This document shows positions 43,761-58,300 of a stretch of DNA of 64,000 nt, piece by piece. The notes beneath the pieces are model-generated. The model worked only from the letters and a program-made list of their open reading frames with translations, was not told the origin of the DNA and did no database searches. Each line of letters opens with the position of its first letter. Within the stretch, counting starts at the first letter, position 1. The position numbers were made by a program, and so were the translations under genes. This DNA comes from Polytrichum commune (Eukaryota > Streptophyta > Polytrichopsida > Polytrichales > Polytrichaceae), in NCBI GenBank assembly GCA_950295325.1, contig OX485804.1, forward strand, positions 19,220,001-19,284,000, given 5' to 3'.

Positions 43761-46700
43761 GGACCTACCAGGACAGACCTCATTCATGATCCATAAAGGC
43801 ACCTCAGGAATTCACAAACATACATTGGCGAATTTACAGCTAGTCTTAAACAAACACCGGATGTGGCCGATGTAAGTCACCACAAGTACAACAGCTTCTT
43901 ATTACTTGCCAGAAGCAGAACCTTTAGCGTGTCGTGTGCTGATTGGATGTGCTTCTTCTTGGCCTCACAGAGGCTGCCACTTGTATTGAAGTATAAGAAC
44001 TGCGGCCATTTCAACCACTCCCAAATAATGAGGAGGCAATAAAAACTTCTGCTTTACCTGTTAATTAATGGTCCAGCCCCCTTGCAGAGAGACTCAATCC
44101 AAAAGACCTAGGTACTCATCACTCCTGGGCATTGAATCGCACGAAGTGCTCAGGAACCAACCGATCCACTGACAATCCCAACACTAACTTAAGTTAGGTG
44201 CACTCCTCTCGTAAGTTAATTAATCACGGAGCAATTAAATTACTCGATCGGGTTGAAACCTGGCCGCATCGGAATCCGGATGTGCTGAAGTAAGCTAACC
44301 TCATCACTTACAGTGGAGTTAACTTAGTGTGATGTGTTCCCTCTCACCCACTTCTTGAAGCACTTTCGAAAGGACACAACGAAAGGAGTCATGACTCATC
44401 ACCGGGGTTGCTACAAAAGTCAAGAATGATCTACCTGCCATTTCACTGACTCGCAGGGAGTCATCCTTGCATTTTAATGGGACATGTGAGCTGGTTCCTG
44501 ACTGACTACCGAAGTGACTGCAGAAATACCTTAACTCAAAGCCAGACCTCACTGGTGCAGGTAAGTTAGTGGGCGTTATTTGGTTTGTTTTCCATGTTCT
44601 TTTACTTCTACCCATCAGATTGACACAATGAAACCTTGCTGGCTATCAGAAGTGCATGATTGTTGATTCTCTAGTGGAATATAGAGGCCCTTCCGAATGT
44701 GTTATTATGGAGTGTGAAGTAGTTAATAAACTCCAAAGATGTAAGTCCAATCTCTCTAAACGCGTGCCTTTGTGGTGTTTGTTCTTCGATCCTCACCGAA
44801 CCACACATCAATCAAATATAGGTGTCCAAATAAGAAAAGGAACCAAGTAACACCCGCATACCTTATAAGGTATAGGCCCTATCGTGGGCACATCTAACTC
44901 AACTCCGAATGTAATTTGACCATTGGATCAAATTTGGAATTGGCCTAGTTAGTTAGTAGTTGTAAATCACCAAGATTGTTGTTTCCATACTTGGAATTAG
45001 AGTTAAGATACATAAGTAATAAGAGATCACATGGAAGGTTCTCTTTTCTCCTTTTAAGTGGTCACATAAGCCCTCCCAATTATGTTAAAGATGAACTTTA
45101 ATATGGTTAATATATCTCGAGCACATTTTGTGGCCCAGTAATCTGAACCACAAACATTGTCATCTATATATATACCACTCAAACACAGCTGTTCATACCT
45201 TATCAATATTGGTTCAAACTATAGCATCAAATCAATGCCCACATTGTTCACATCGAATGTTGAAGCATTGATGCGGTGACGTTGTAGTTTGACTGCCCAC
45301 ATTGTTCCAGTGCTCACTCCAAGTCAACGAATAACTCATTCATCATTGAGTTACCTCATCAATACACCTAAAAGGCCTGGGCAACTATGCGATATTTCAA
45401 GCAAATGGTTAGAATTGCGACCTTGTGTTTAAAGGTAGGTGTTCTTTCAACGTTTGTGGGTTGATGCATGTGAATGATTGAATTGCTGTTTACCCATTCT
45501 TGATACACCTTCAAAAGCCGCTCTGAATATATGGAAGTAATTTACGGCCTATTAAGCTACTGAGCTGCAACAGTGGAGGACTCCTCTTATTATGGTGCAG
45601 GAGAGTTGTCAGCATTGAAGTCTCATTCATGTGTGGGGAATCAGACCATGTTCTGCAGTGTATCTTTTGCGAGCAAACTCCTGCACTTTGAGGTGCGGCG
45701 ATATGTCAGGATTGGGTGACACTAAAGTATGTGGGTGTTAGTCTGTTTGTTTTTCATGTTCTCCAACTTCTACTGAATAAATTTGAACAATGAAACGTGT
45801 GTTGCATTAGAAAATCTACAATGAAGGATCAATAAATCTATATATCTATACATATATATATAAACGGATTGGAAATCAGACGTTCTTTGTTTTGGTTATG
45901 CTTATGAAAAGTGCAGGTTTGTGGATTCCTTGACTAAACAGGTAGGTTCTCCCAATTGTGTTGCCTATTGTGTGTGAAATAGTCAATAACAATATTTCAT
46001 AACGTACTAGTCCGATCTCTTTTAAACATGTGTCTTAATGGTGTTTGTTCTTTGATCCTCACCCAACTACAGACCAATCAAAAATATTGGATGTTTGATC
46101 AAGAAAAGTAGCATATATACCTAAGGAGAAAACATGTTCCAAACAACAACAAAGGAAGCGACCTGTCCTAAGATGGGTGTTGATTGGGTATGCCTATTTA
46201 GTAAAGCTTTTATTTGGAATCATTTTATTTATTTATAACTGAATAACATGTAAGGACCTGTTGCATTGCCATCACAAGCATCAGAATGTTCATTAACACA
46301 TGGCTATATTATGACGTAGCTGTACGCTAAAAAATGAAACATTCTATTCTGACATGTGACAAAGCTCCAACTTCATAGCATTCTTAACAGTGATCGGGGA
46401 GATTTTTTTGCATAACCGGTTGAGATCCTAGTGTTTGCAAGTCCAACCGGTTACTTGTTGACATCCTCTGGTTGTCCTTTACTAGATTGGGGTATATTCT
46501 ATAAATTCCTCTAAAATGATGGGTAATTTTCCTGCAGTCTTGAACTTCAACTGGTTCACTTGTAACTAACTGCCAGTAATCCCTGATCATAGATTCTTAA
46601 GCACAAAAGATGCAACTCCCATGATCCAAATAATAACTTTCGGATTATTTTGAAAATATTTATTCTAGAATGTTGTGTTTGTTAATCAAATTTGAGATTA

Positions 46701-47470
46701 GGACGTCCATTATATTATAAGTAATAATCTTGGACATGCAAGACTTGCAGACCATGCACCCATGACCCAAGTGTTTGATAGAAAGAATAAGAATGGATGT
46801 TGCATAACACTATTAAGTTGTTATCAGCTGTTCCATTCTAATGATATCATTGATGTTACTTCACCCAAGTTTATTAAGCTGAATTTGTTCTGCTACAAGA
46901 ACAAACATAGTATAATTTCAAATAGAATCGAGCTTATTCTTGACCCCACCTAGTGTACATACTCAATTGGATAATGTTATGTGTATATGACTATACGAAT
47001 GTTATAATGTTCTCTTTGAACAACAAAATTGTTTTAAAAATCATGGTCAGAGCGAGACTCACATTATTATGTTATGTTTGGACTCTTAAGGCTTTATTTC
47101 TATGTGATCCAACTCACACTAATGTGTCAACGACTCGAATAGACACATGAACAAACTCTCAGTTACTTTATTCTTGGGATCTAAGGGTGAGCTCCCATGT
47201 AGGTCGCTTGCCCACCAAATTATGGTCATAATAAGGAAAAATGTAGATGGGATATGATGGGGCGGTGTACATATATGTCAACCAACTATTGACATTTCAA
47301 GAGTTTAATGGGCGCATGGAAGTCTAGTGGACCAAGGTCACGGCCCTCCGGCCTCCACGTTTCAGTAGGCCACCAATATGTGCTTGCTTGCTTGCTTTTG
47401 CTTATCTGCATGAGAACACCTCCAACTCATCATTATGTAGAATCTAATGGGCAAGCAACCTACATAGAAA
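43760..47470. other. Gene-poor stretch with a diverged direct duplication
   Basis: No gene seen. About 44,555-44,850 and 45,720-46,110 are diverged direct copies, sharing TTTTCCATGTTCT/TTTTTCATGTTCT, TGTGTGAAATAGT-like and TTGATCCTCACC-like blocks in the same order. The rest is AT-rich. Confidence 0.35.
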
Positions 47471-47479
47471 CTCACTCTA

Positions 47480-47722
47480 AGTTTTTGACAGTTACTTGTT
47501 CAATATCACTACTTGTACAACCACTTGTAGCATCTTTTAAAATATTTGGACATTTTTTATTTCTTTTGTCAACACAAATTGCTTGGCTTTGTAGAGCAAC
47601 ATGTTTTTAGAAACGATTATGAATTTTTTTCACAAAATTCAAACTTCATATATTTTTTTGAATTACTTTCACTTAAATGTGTGCAAGGATCAAGAGTTGT
47701 CCACTTGACCATGCTTGCACCC
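47480..47722 (+). repeat. Copy of a dispersed AT-rich repeat
   Basis: It shares AATTGCTTGGCTTTGTAGA, the CACAAAATTCAAA block and a terminal GTCCACTTGACCATGCTTGC with copies at 24,500-24,790 and, in reverse, 59,060-59,290. The GGTAAAGTGGACC-type end also occurs at 50,378 and 59,670. Confidence 0.55.
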
Positions 47723-48339
47723 ATGTACATGTCCAAAATTTCAAAAAAAAACATAAGCTAAGGTATTGAGGCCTTAAAGTAACACCTTCCTATTGGCAAC
47801 ACTCCTATTTTTCATCCTTAAGCAAGCAACAAGTGAATGCAACTGTGCCATCGAATAAGTCATTGTTGAAAACGATTAATCAAATGCCGCATGAAGTACA
47901 AAATAACACCACTTTGGCCATTTATAGTTGCGTTGTAAGAAGGATGCAAGAACGGTTTCAGAAGAGCACCAACTTTGGCCAATCACAATGGTTAATTGGA
48001 TATCTCTCCTCCTTACGAGGCGATGTAAAGACGTGATCCACAAATGGGGGACAATGCCTTCATTTGATAGAAGATCCTCAGCCCCTCCCCCCAATAAGAT
48101 TGATTTTGTGGTGATTCTCACCTAACAATTCAACATCAATGCCCCCCCCCCTAGTGTAGAGTAAAAAGCTCATTTCTTAGAACAACTTTGTTAATTTTTG
48201 TAGGTTGCATATGAATTTCTTATTTTTTGAGATTTTTTTTTATAGATTTGCTAATCTATGGAATTTCTTTGATATTTTTCCAAGCTATTTAAATTGCTTG
48301 AAATAGAAAAAGTTTCTTAAAGTGTTGCTATAAGGCCTC

Positions 48340-49560
48340 TCTCGGGGGGGGGGGGGGTGAATTCTTCATACCACGTACAAATTAATGTGAATGTGAGAGG
48401 GGTAGTATTGAAGGCGCTAACGTACATAAAAGTCGTGAGGGAAATGTATTATTTTCTCTAGTATGTACATTTAAAAAGGTTATTAAGAATTCTGATGTAA
48501 CGGTAGATGTACAAAAGGGGGCCCTAAGGTTTAAAGAGAAAGTTGACAATAGATTTGTTAGTTCATCCAATTCACATTTTTATTCAATGTTATGATATGG
48601 TAAAGGTCCTTAATAACTAGCCCCTAGGGTGTGGACTCTTCATTGGAAACCCAAATGACGTGCTTGAGTCATTATGAAACTAAACCCCCTATATACAAGA
48701 AATTTACATAGAACAACAAATGTACATGTACTAACCGTAAGCTACAGTATGGAATCATGTGTTTAGACTACTCTTTTTAATATAATGTGGTAAATGCCTC
48801 CACTACATATTAAAAATATAATTGATGAAATAAATAAGCATTTATTGTAACATATACAATCCACTTTCACTTTCCAATAAGAAAATTATTGAACATTCTT
48901 TCATCTATAGGATGTAACTCAATGATTGCATCACACAAAAAAAAGGCAAGAGCACAATAACTTAGCCACAATCTAGAGAGCAAAACTCAAGGGAGCCAAC
49001 AAGCGTTCCAACTCCATGAACCTCTAGTTTGTAAAAATCTAGAACCCAAATGCAAACCCTATCAAGAGTGGATAGGGTAGTCAATGGGCACCATTACCAT
49101 ATGACAATATTGCATGAAAATGTAAATTTATTACTACACATCTATTATCATTTTTTTCTCTAAACCTTAGGGCCCCCTTTTGTACATCTGCATTTACTCC
49201 AACGTCATTAATAGCCTTTTCAAACGTACACACTAGGGATTGTGCTCTTGTCTTTGTTTGTTTGATGCAATTGTTAAGTTACATGCTCTTAATAAAAGAA
49301 AATGTTCAATGAATTTCTCATTGGAAAGTGAAAGTGGAATTCATATGTGACAATGCTTGTTTGATTCAAAAAAAATATTTTGTATGTGTAATGGAGGCAT
49401 TTATCACAATAAATCTGAAAAAATAATATAAATAAATGAGTCCATTTTCTAGCTTGCCGTTTGAATGTATACATTTGTTATTCTTTGTATTTAGCTTCTC
49501 GTATACATGGTGTTAATATAAGAGTGACCCATGCACTACAGTTAAGCTTCCAATGAGGAG
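48340..49560. repeat. Foldback-like repeat
   Basis: 48,440-48,560 (TAGATGTACAAAAGGGGG) is inverted at 49,155-49,240, and 48,780-48,930 (AAATGCCTCCACTACATA) is inverted at 49,290-49,430, with the unrelated-looking segments between them in opposite order. A third partial copy is at 59,830-60,540. A G12-type run at about 48,345 precedes it. No coding capacity. Confidence 0.55.
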
Positions 49561-49828
49561 TCCATCCCCTAGAAGGCCTCTATACCTATTGCAAGTCATG
49601 CACACCCATCCTTTGAAAAGTCATATTGATCAAAGCAAACCTAGTATTGTAGCACCATAGTTGGTTCATGCAATAATAATTCCCAAATAAAAAACAAAAA
49701 AACCCAGAAATTATGAACCCAAACAAACGAATAAGTGAACAATGATATTAGGGAAAAAAAACTAATTACTGGAGATTTTGGACTCTTTTAAGCTCCAACC
49801 ACGTCAACACGCCATAAGAGGTTGCATC

Positions 49829-49953
49829 CTAATGCGTTAATGGCTCGGCCCCCTGCTCACTCAAAGCGGCAAACTCTCTTTCTTTATCCATCTCCCTCTC
49901 CTCCTTGCTAATAGGGATAGAAGCAAAATCAACCCGTCGTTGTTTTGGTGCCA
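49829..49953 (-). CDS. Very short ORF, MAPKQRRVDFASIPISKEER-type
   Basis: From an ATG at 49,953 the frame encodes 41 charged residues ending in a stop. The composition is protein-like (KEEREMDKEREFAALSEQ) but nothing around it supports a gene. It may be a relic first exon of a mobile-element gene. Confidence 0.15.
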
Positions 49954-50029
49954 TTTCTAACACTCTTCTCACACATGTCAAAGCACAAATACCTACAAAA
50001 GACCTAACACATACACTGTGCAAAGACAA

Positions 50030-50900
50030 ACAAGAGCCACACTAAGTAAGGTTAAGGTGGATACTTAGGTTTAAGGCCAAGAAGCCGCCATGAATGAATG
50101 AAAAAAACAACAACTTACTTCTAGTACTGTTGGACCTTACCAAAAAAACGAATGAAATATTTTTAAATCATAGGAGTGACAAAATTTCATAAATTATATT
50201 TTTAGTTGACGAACCTTATTTTTCAATAAATAAATAAATTTTTGTTTTGAGGTGCACGAACCAGCTATGGTGCTACGGTACATATGATCAGGAATACCAT
50301 GAACACAGAATTGGTGGATTTGAAGCCATTGTAAGAGGATGCCCACCAAATTGAGTAGACATTATTTGCTACCAGGGTGCAAGCATAGTAAAGCGGACCA
50401 AAAAAATGTTGTAGTATACAAAAAGAAGTTTTTTTATTGTCCAATGCCTAAAACTAGTAGAAAAATGTTTTTTATATGGATTTTTTTCATGGTGCCCAAT
50501 GTTGTTGTGTTAAGTAGCCAAATATAGAACATCAAGATAAGAACTTCAAAATTCATTATTAAAAGTAATGGTCGAGACAAATTCGCAAATTTTGGTTTTG
50601 GACATAAATTTCATGACCTTGAATATTTTGAACTTGGAATTTTCTTTCATATTCCTTGGATTTATTGAAAATTTGAAATTGTTAAGATAAACATAAGAAT
50701 AATCAATTTTTTTGCAAATTTATCATATTTAAAAAATAATTAGAATCATATCCAACATACTTGGACTCTACAACATTAAAAGTAAAAATAGCCCAACCCA
50801 AACTAACCCCCCTAAGAAAAATTAATAAAATACTCCAAGGCATGGCATCAAGCCCCACAATACAACCACCCAACACATCCATTACCAATAGAATTATACA
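50030..50900. other. AT-rich stretch without a gene
   Basis: It holds one end of the dispersed GGTGCAAGCATAGTAAAGCGGACC-type repeat at about 50,378. Otherwise nothing is recognisable. Confidence 0.35.
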
Positions 50901-50919
50901 AAATCCATTCCCTTAAATT

Positions 50920-52330
50920 CAAACCCCAACAGTGCATATACACCAACGGATCATTCATACCCCCCCCCCAATGAGCATGGTATAGGTAACACAACGGATC
51001 CAGTGTATACTCCCCCACCAACAACCTTAGGATTGCGGAAAGGCTCCTAGGCCTACAAAACATCCTCAAAGCCGAACTAAACACCATACTAATAGCAATC
51101 CAGAATATACAACACCACACGCAAGATATCCATATCCTTACAAATAGCCTCAACAGTATATACCTAATAAATAACCACATACGACACCCATCATTCCAAT
51201 ACAACCACCCGGACAAACTACTTATAGCCGCTATAGTTAACCTCATAACATGGTCTGTGCACAATATCACAATACAGAAAGTTAGAGCACACATAGGCAT
51301 AACATGCAATGAAATAGCAAATCAATTAGCAAATGAAGGAGCCCTCTTAAACAAACATACCAATACCCCAAGAATACATACGGCCCATACTCTCCCATAT
51401 TGGCTCAACGGGGTCCTAACAAGTACACACACAGATGCCATACGAAACCTACAAACATACATCAACAAAGAACATGGGAACCAAGAACTAAGAATAGCAC
51501 AATCCAAAATTACACACATAGACAAATGGACGTCTAACGACCAAATAAACCACAAACTCTCCAACCAATTTTGGAAAAACCCCGGGACCACATACGCTCA
51601 AATCATACAAACACTCAAAATTTTGATACGCCCAATACATGGGTAACCATCCTAAACATATATTTTGGCCTAACCTATACCCAAATCTGAATTGTACGCT
51701 ATGCTCCAACAATACCATAGATACATGGCCACACTTACTATCTACATGCTCAAACCCACACATAAAGGGACTGCGAATAGCACTCCATAATAAACCAGTA
51801 CACCAAATCGTACATGCGCTTCAATCAAATAAACACACAAGATATTACACACTCATGAATGCATGTCACCAGAACTGTAGACTACAAGACAACACAGTCC
51901 CACAATGGTTACTACAATGCACCTACCCCGCTACACCATGCGCATGCCTAGCTAGGCTACGACCTGACATACTATGCGTACTAGGCGCCCCCACAGATAG
52001 CCAACCCCCCCATAAGGCACAACCCATCACATACCATACAATTCATTGAATTCACCTATTGCCATGATATATTCTCAGAAAAAACCCCGTAACGAAAAAA
52101 ACTGCCAAATACAACGCATTCATACACAAACTTAAAAGAGATGGCTGGCAAATCAACCTCTTCATCACCATTACAACAGGAGTTAGAGGAGCTATTCATG
52201 AACAACCAATTAAAGAATTAGAAAAATTAAAAATACCCAAAATTGAAGTAAAAACACTTATGAAAAACTTACACCTAATTGCCATCAAATACCTCACATT
52301 TTTCATACTAAACAAAAGAAAGTTAGACAA
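50920..52330 (+). pseudogene. Non-LTR retrotransposon 3' part: RNase H and C-terminal domains
   Basis: Frames string together as CIYTNGSF, KAELNTILIAI, ILTNSLNSIY and VRAHIGITCNEIANQLA, the four RNase H blocks with Asp-to-Asn changes at two catalytic positions. Then comes a Cys/His motif (CTLCSNNTIDTWPHLLSTC) as in LINE tails. The end reads RPDILCVLG, IEFTYCHD, and GWQINLFITITTGVRGAIHE, which looks like the PD-(D/E)xK-like tail of some LINE proteins. Frame breaks at about 51,036, 51,645 and 52,045. No reverse transcriptase lies upstream, so it is 5' truncated. The sense strand is strikingly A/C-rich and G-poor. Confidence 0.7.
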
Positions 52331-52339
52331 CAAACAACC

Positions 52340-55300
52340 CCCAGTAGACCCCCCCCCCCCCCAACATACTCCCATATACCCCAATGGACAGTAGGAGCTA
52401 TACTCCCCTCGGATTATTATTAAAAAAAGAGCCCACCTCCCGAGAGGGAGGAAATACTCTTATGGTGATGCTTGGTCAAACATGAACACGGTAGAGAGGA
52501 ATGGGCTCCCATTCACGTCGGAGTACAAGTAAAACTCCAACGTTACTTTTATTTATTCATTGTATCATATGCTTGCATTTGTCTTATGTGGCTAGCTAGT
52601 TTGGAGTTTCAATTGGTAGATTTCATTCACACATAAATTGGCTAGATTTTAATGATAGTTGTATCTTGAGTAATCACGGTATTCAAGGCATAGTTGTACA
52701 ACCTTGAAGCATATGTCCACTTCCATTTATGGAACCTCATGCCAACGTTTGGAGAGAGAGAAAAATCCGGGACCAATTTTGATTGAAGAAGTAGCCTTAC
52801 TTGCAACCACTTTGGGACCACTTCCATGTACCCATAGGCATAGAGCCAAACACAAAAAACACGACGTTGTTTGAATATGACAAAGTATTCTCTTACACAT
52901 TGTTTGACACCCAACTAGGCACATGTGACACACATGACACACATAAATGCCATTCTAAGCACATGTGAACCTCAACCCCTCCCCCCCCCCCCTGAACACA
53001 CACACACACACACACACATACATACATTGCACAATCACTGTACGAATCATTAGAATTTATATTTTAATTGGAGATCCGAAGTGGCATGTGAATTGCGTTT
53101 GCGAATTTCTTGCCTATCTTCACTCTAATATGTTGATAGAAGGGTTTTGTTTGATTCATCTCAATTGCGATCATGATGGAATGACTCCTAGTCTAATCCA
53201 ACAACCCTCAAGGGTCCCTGACGCTAGGTTGAAACTACTTGCTTATATATATAAAACTTTGTAACATAGATCTAAAAAATGTTTATAATTTTACCAATTT
53301 ATCTTCATGGTCAGGCAAATATGATATATATTCTAGACAAAAAGATGGTAACTAGATTTGGTGATCTCTTTCTTGTCTAAAACATGTTGTTTCTAACTAG
53401 AATGATGCAAAACTCAATTTTAGAAACCACCAAGGATTTGATGATAGTTGAAATGTTCAAGAACAAATACAAAATATGATGTCAATGGTTTCATAGCTCT
53501 AATACAAAATATTTATAAAAATATTATATCAAATATTAAATATTATAAAGAGATTTTGCATTTCATTTCTAAATGTGCACGGAATGACTTCCTCGAGCAA
53601 CAACCATAATTGTTTGTGGAGTTCAAAGTGCCCACAACAAGTGGCTCATCATGTAATAATGGCTCAATGTGTATATGCCCAAAAAAAGGCAATTGTCTTT
53701 GGAATGTGTCTATTTGAGAATATCCATTCACTGCCAAACTTCAAAAAAATTTAAAAAAGAGAGTTGAAAGTCAAGTTTGCACATTAAGTTGACAGTCAAA
53801 TCTCGGTGGTACGCATTTAAAAAGAGGAATTCCACTATTTATGGATTTTTTGTGCAATTCTAGACGAAAGTCGGATTTCCACAAATACAATTTAAGACAT
53901 AAAATGTTGAATTTAATATATAATATTCCATATGACAAGAAGGTGCATTCATGATCGGGGTACTACTTTTGGGACAAAGGAACCAAGGAATATGTTGCAT
54001 TGGATCTCGAAGTTTTATTATTATTATTTAATATTTAATAAATAAATAATAATAGATAAGTAGATAGGTCATAGGACTTATCAAGAAATATATTATTTAT
54101 TGTTAAATAATAACCAATAATAGATAAATCCTTTATGAAATGAGTAGATAGGTCATAGGTCTTGTTTGGGCCACATCAATAACAATTTTATTATTGAACT
54201 GTACATCGGAGGTGAATTATTTCTTATTTTCCATCCTAGTACCTTGGTGTAATTATCATGTGTCCATACTTATATTTTATTATGTCCAATTCTATTTCTA
54301 AACATTCCTTTTTCATGTAGCCATGTTGTTGTGTAATGTGGCCCATGTTTGGTGTCATATGTAAAGCTATACAATTGGTATGCAATACATATTTAATTTT
54401 ACTGGTACACAATTAAATGACAAGTGTGAGGAAGAAAATTGGAATCAGTTTAACTAATTTTTGTAGTTCTTTTCATTCTTTAATCCTAAGGTCAACATTC
54501 ATGACAACAATCATAAATAAAAGTTAAGAAATCAAAATGATATCTTAGATAACCCTAATCCTTGTAAATTAACTGCCGTTGTATTAAATTATAGAATATT
54601 AAATATAGGTATGATCCAAAATATGCTCCACAATACAAATCTAAGCACACCAACTATGTAAAGTTATCTTCTTTAGTGCGTTTTATGTTAGACACTCATT
54701 CTTGGCATCCCAATCGTGAATGGCCCCAAGACAAGAATAGTACATTGGATATATTGATTCCTCACAAATTAGGACCATTTACAAATTGGAAACCGATACT
54801 TGTCCATTCACCCATGTGCAATACTGTAATGTTGTTTTTATAATTTAAACCTCAAATCCCCTATGTTACACCCTCAAACTTCAACCCTACACAATACAAA
54901 ACAAACTTCCATCAAAAACACAATTCTAAATATATTTCAAAAGATACAATATAGGGTCCAACGCCATTATTGGATCCTAGATGATATGCTGGACTATGAA
55001 ATGTTAGAATGACATGAGTCCCCAGAGCAGCAACTCAAATTTATAGAATTAGTGAAAGAATACATTATATGCACAATAATATATATGCATGGTTGGTAAT
55101 GCACATTTGCATAAATTCAAAGCCAAGCCGCTTTTGTTGAAGTATAGTCCGTATGTGCTACTAATCAATATCAAGATAGGAACCCAAAATTTGTGGAATT
55201 AGGCTTTGCAATCCTCATTAAGGTCTACAACAACACATGTAGACATCATGTTTGCCATCGCAACATTCATAAATGTTTTGGAGAAATTGCGTTGTAAGTG

Positions 55301-58300
55301 GCCCTAATTTTACATAAGATGACATCATGTGATAAATAGGACAATTCTATAATGGATGACCTTGGGAAGACTTGCTTCTTTTGTCCATTGCTTCGTCCAA
55401 CATTCTCTAATAATGGCCCTTTTGCCATTTTTTACCCACACAAAAGAATTCCATGATTATACTTTAAATTTATCGTAATTGATCCCTTCAGTTAAGCCAA
55501 CACAACTTAACACTCATCCCACCCATACTAAAAGGTAATGTTAATCACCTAGGCAACACAAAACGAAGTCATTGAGTAGAATGTCTATGTAAGGATTGAA
55601 TAGGGCCTTTGGTTTTTCTTTAGCTATACCCCAATAAGGATAAACCTCTAGTTCATCCTCAAGAGTAACCTCAACCACATTAACATGTATTTGATTGTCC
55701 AAACAATTAAATGTGTGATCCATCTTTGAATTAGAGAGTAGCTAAAGTTCATCCTATATTTTTTTGTAAATGACTAGTAGAGGAGGTCCGATGATCTCCT
55801 TATGAATGTGCTCCCAATATGTGACATACCCAAACACCCTTGAGTAAACTTCTCATTCCGAGTCATACCATGTTCTCAATACTCAATATATTTGGCACTT
55901 TTATTGATAATGCAATTTTATTTTCTTTAATACTTCTGGTAGTCCTCATTGTCTCATTTTCTACATTGATTTTGAGTTGATTAATTTCCACACTACCCCA
56001 TAATGGTTTCATTGGGATAGATTAGGGATCGCCTACTGGAAGAAGACACTTATCATTGTAATACATGTTCTCCACATTCTAAAGGCTCTCCCAAAAGGAA
56101 GCCACGAATATGTTGTTGATTGTTTTTTATTCTTATTTATTTTATAAATATCATGAAGACAATGAGCAACTTGAGCAAATATAAACTTTCATTGGCTTCT
56201 ACCCAATACAATAGCAAAAATGTTGCATGAAATTTACATCTAAACATTGAACTTAATTGATGGTCATTAATAAGCGCATGCACCTTGTATTGCATGATTA
56301 GCCATCCGCAATTTAGACCATTATTTTCAATATAAAACTTGAATAGATGCATCTCATGAAGTTTCAATAGTTTATTGTTGCCATGCTAATGATGGAAATT
56401 CTCTAATAACAATCCCCTTCTCATGTTAATAATTCAAAGAATGAACTACTTGACGTATTTTTTAATGACACACCTATCTTATCTTATGTTAAAAGGTTAA
56501 TGAAGATGGGGATGTCTGTAAGATTTTCATCAAATATATTGGAATCAAACCAACTTTGCAACTTGTCATGTGTCACACAAAGGCCAACATTGGTTGGAAT
56601 AATGGAAGATATTGGCCATGAAGTCTTGAAAAGCTTGTTAAAGCCAGTGTTGGAATATGTGTTGCTTGTAAATGGAGTAGGTGGAACCAATGTCACGGAC
56701 ATAACAGTGGTGTGCAATAACTATTTTTTTTTAACATCTTATTTATCAGTTGACATTATATATGTTTAAAGATATTATGCACAGTGTGATGAAGATTTTT
56801 GTATGTTATATTAATAATAAATAATAGAATTTCTAAATTTTCTGTAAAGATGTGTTGCCTGGTGCTTGAATTCATACATATCAATTAGAAAATAAAAGAT
56901 GTTTAAAAGTGTATTGTTTTGTCAATGTGTTTCATGCCCAAACAAAACCCAATGCAAAGCATACAAAACTTGTATGAATTTATAAGACAAAATATACATA
57001 ATAATTATGAACATATGTTGGAGAAGACACAAGCGGAGGAACCTAGTTCAATCTAGTTTCAATCCAGTTCAATCTAGCACATAGGATTATATAAATAAAC
57101 AACTTTGAATGGTGTTGATATCATAAGGAATGAGCAAACTCCTACATAAACAGGAGACGTACCACCTGATACAATGAATTATCCAACTCCTTTGGTTGCT
57201 CTAAATAAAATTATGACATCTGCACGGGAAAAATGAATTAAAGCATTTTAAGAGATGTTTAAGGGATCTTATTAAGAAAAAAATGAAGACCGAAAATGAA
57301 TGTGAAAAAACAATTAGATGTATGATAACAAAGACTATTAAACTTGGTATGAAGGTTTTCAAATGAAAACATAATATCAGTGTTTAGCAGAAGGAATCAC
57401 AAGATGATCTTTATCCTATTAAATTAAAAATGCCTATAAGTAGACTCTCTCCCACAAACCTTAAATATAGAGATGACTAATAATATAAATACTATAGGTT
57501 AATCTTCATAGAAAACCTAGTCTAATAGTATTTAGAATTATATTACATTTTTTTATAAATGATATAATAGCATAGTAAAGTAGACATCAACTAATATAAT
57601 TTTTATCATACATCATCCATACTAGATTTTTGAAAAAAAAAATTGTCCATATTTTAGTGTTATTTTTTATATTATTAAATATATAATATAAAGTTCATAG
57701 TGATGCTAAGAATGATTAGTCGTCAATTCCCGTGTATCAGGCATTCACCAATATTCAACAATTATGTTGATAAAGTATTTGTATCATTCATTATTTAGAA
57801 AAAACAATTACAACTTACCAATAATGAAATTGGTTTGAATTTGAGAATAAAAAAATTCATGAAGAGTAATGTTTTTCAAACCCTGTACTCATGACAATAT
57901 CTAAAGTTGATGAAATGAATACGGATGGATAAGAACATTTACATCATACTACACATACATTAATGACTGAGATTGGAAGAAAAAATGTGATCCAAGATGA
58001 ATTTATGATGAACAATCCATCTTCAAGTATTAGACCTTGCCCTATAAATATGAAGGTGATCAAACATTCTAGTGTTCTAATTTTTAGTAATTAGGGCATC
58101 ACATTTATATATGATTTAAATGTGTGCATATGGTCAAACATTGGCAAGCAGATAAATTTCAACTATGATTTAGGGATGCACTTTAAGAATTCTTCTTTTG
58201 TTTTTTACAAAATGCGCTGCTTTTTGATTTCTTGCAGGAAAAATAATTAGAAACCTACATTGATTTACTCCAAGAATATGTGCCAGAGTTTTCATATGGA

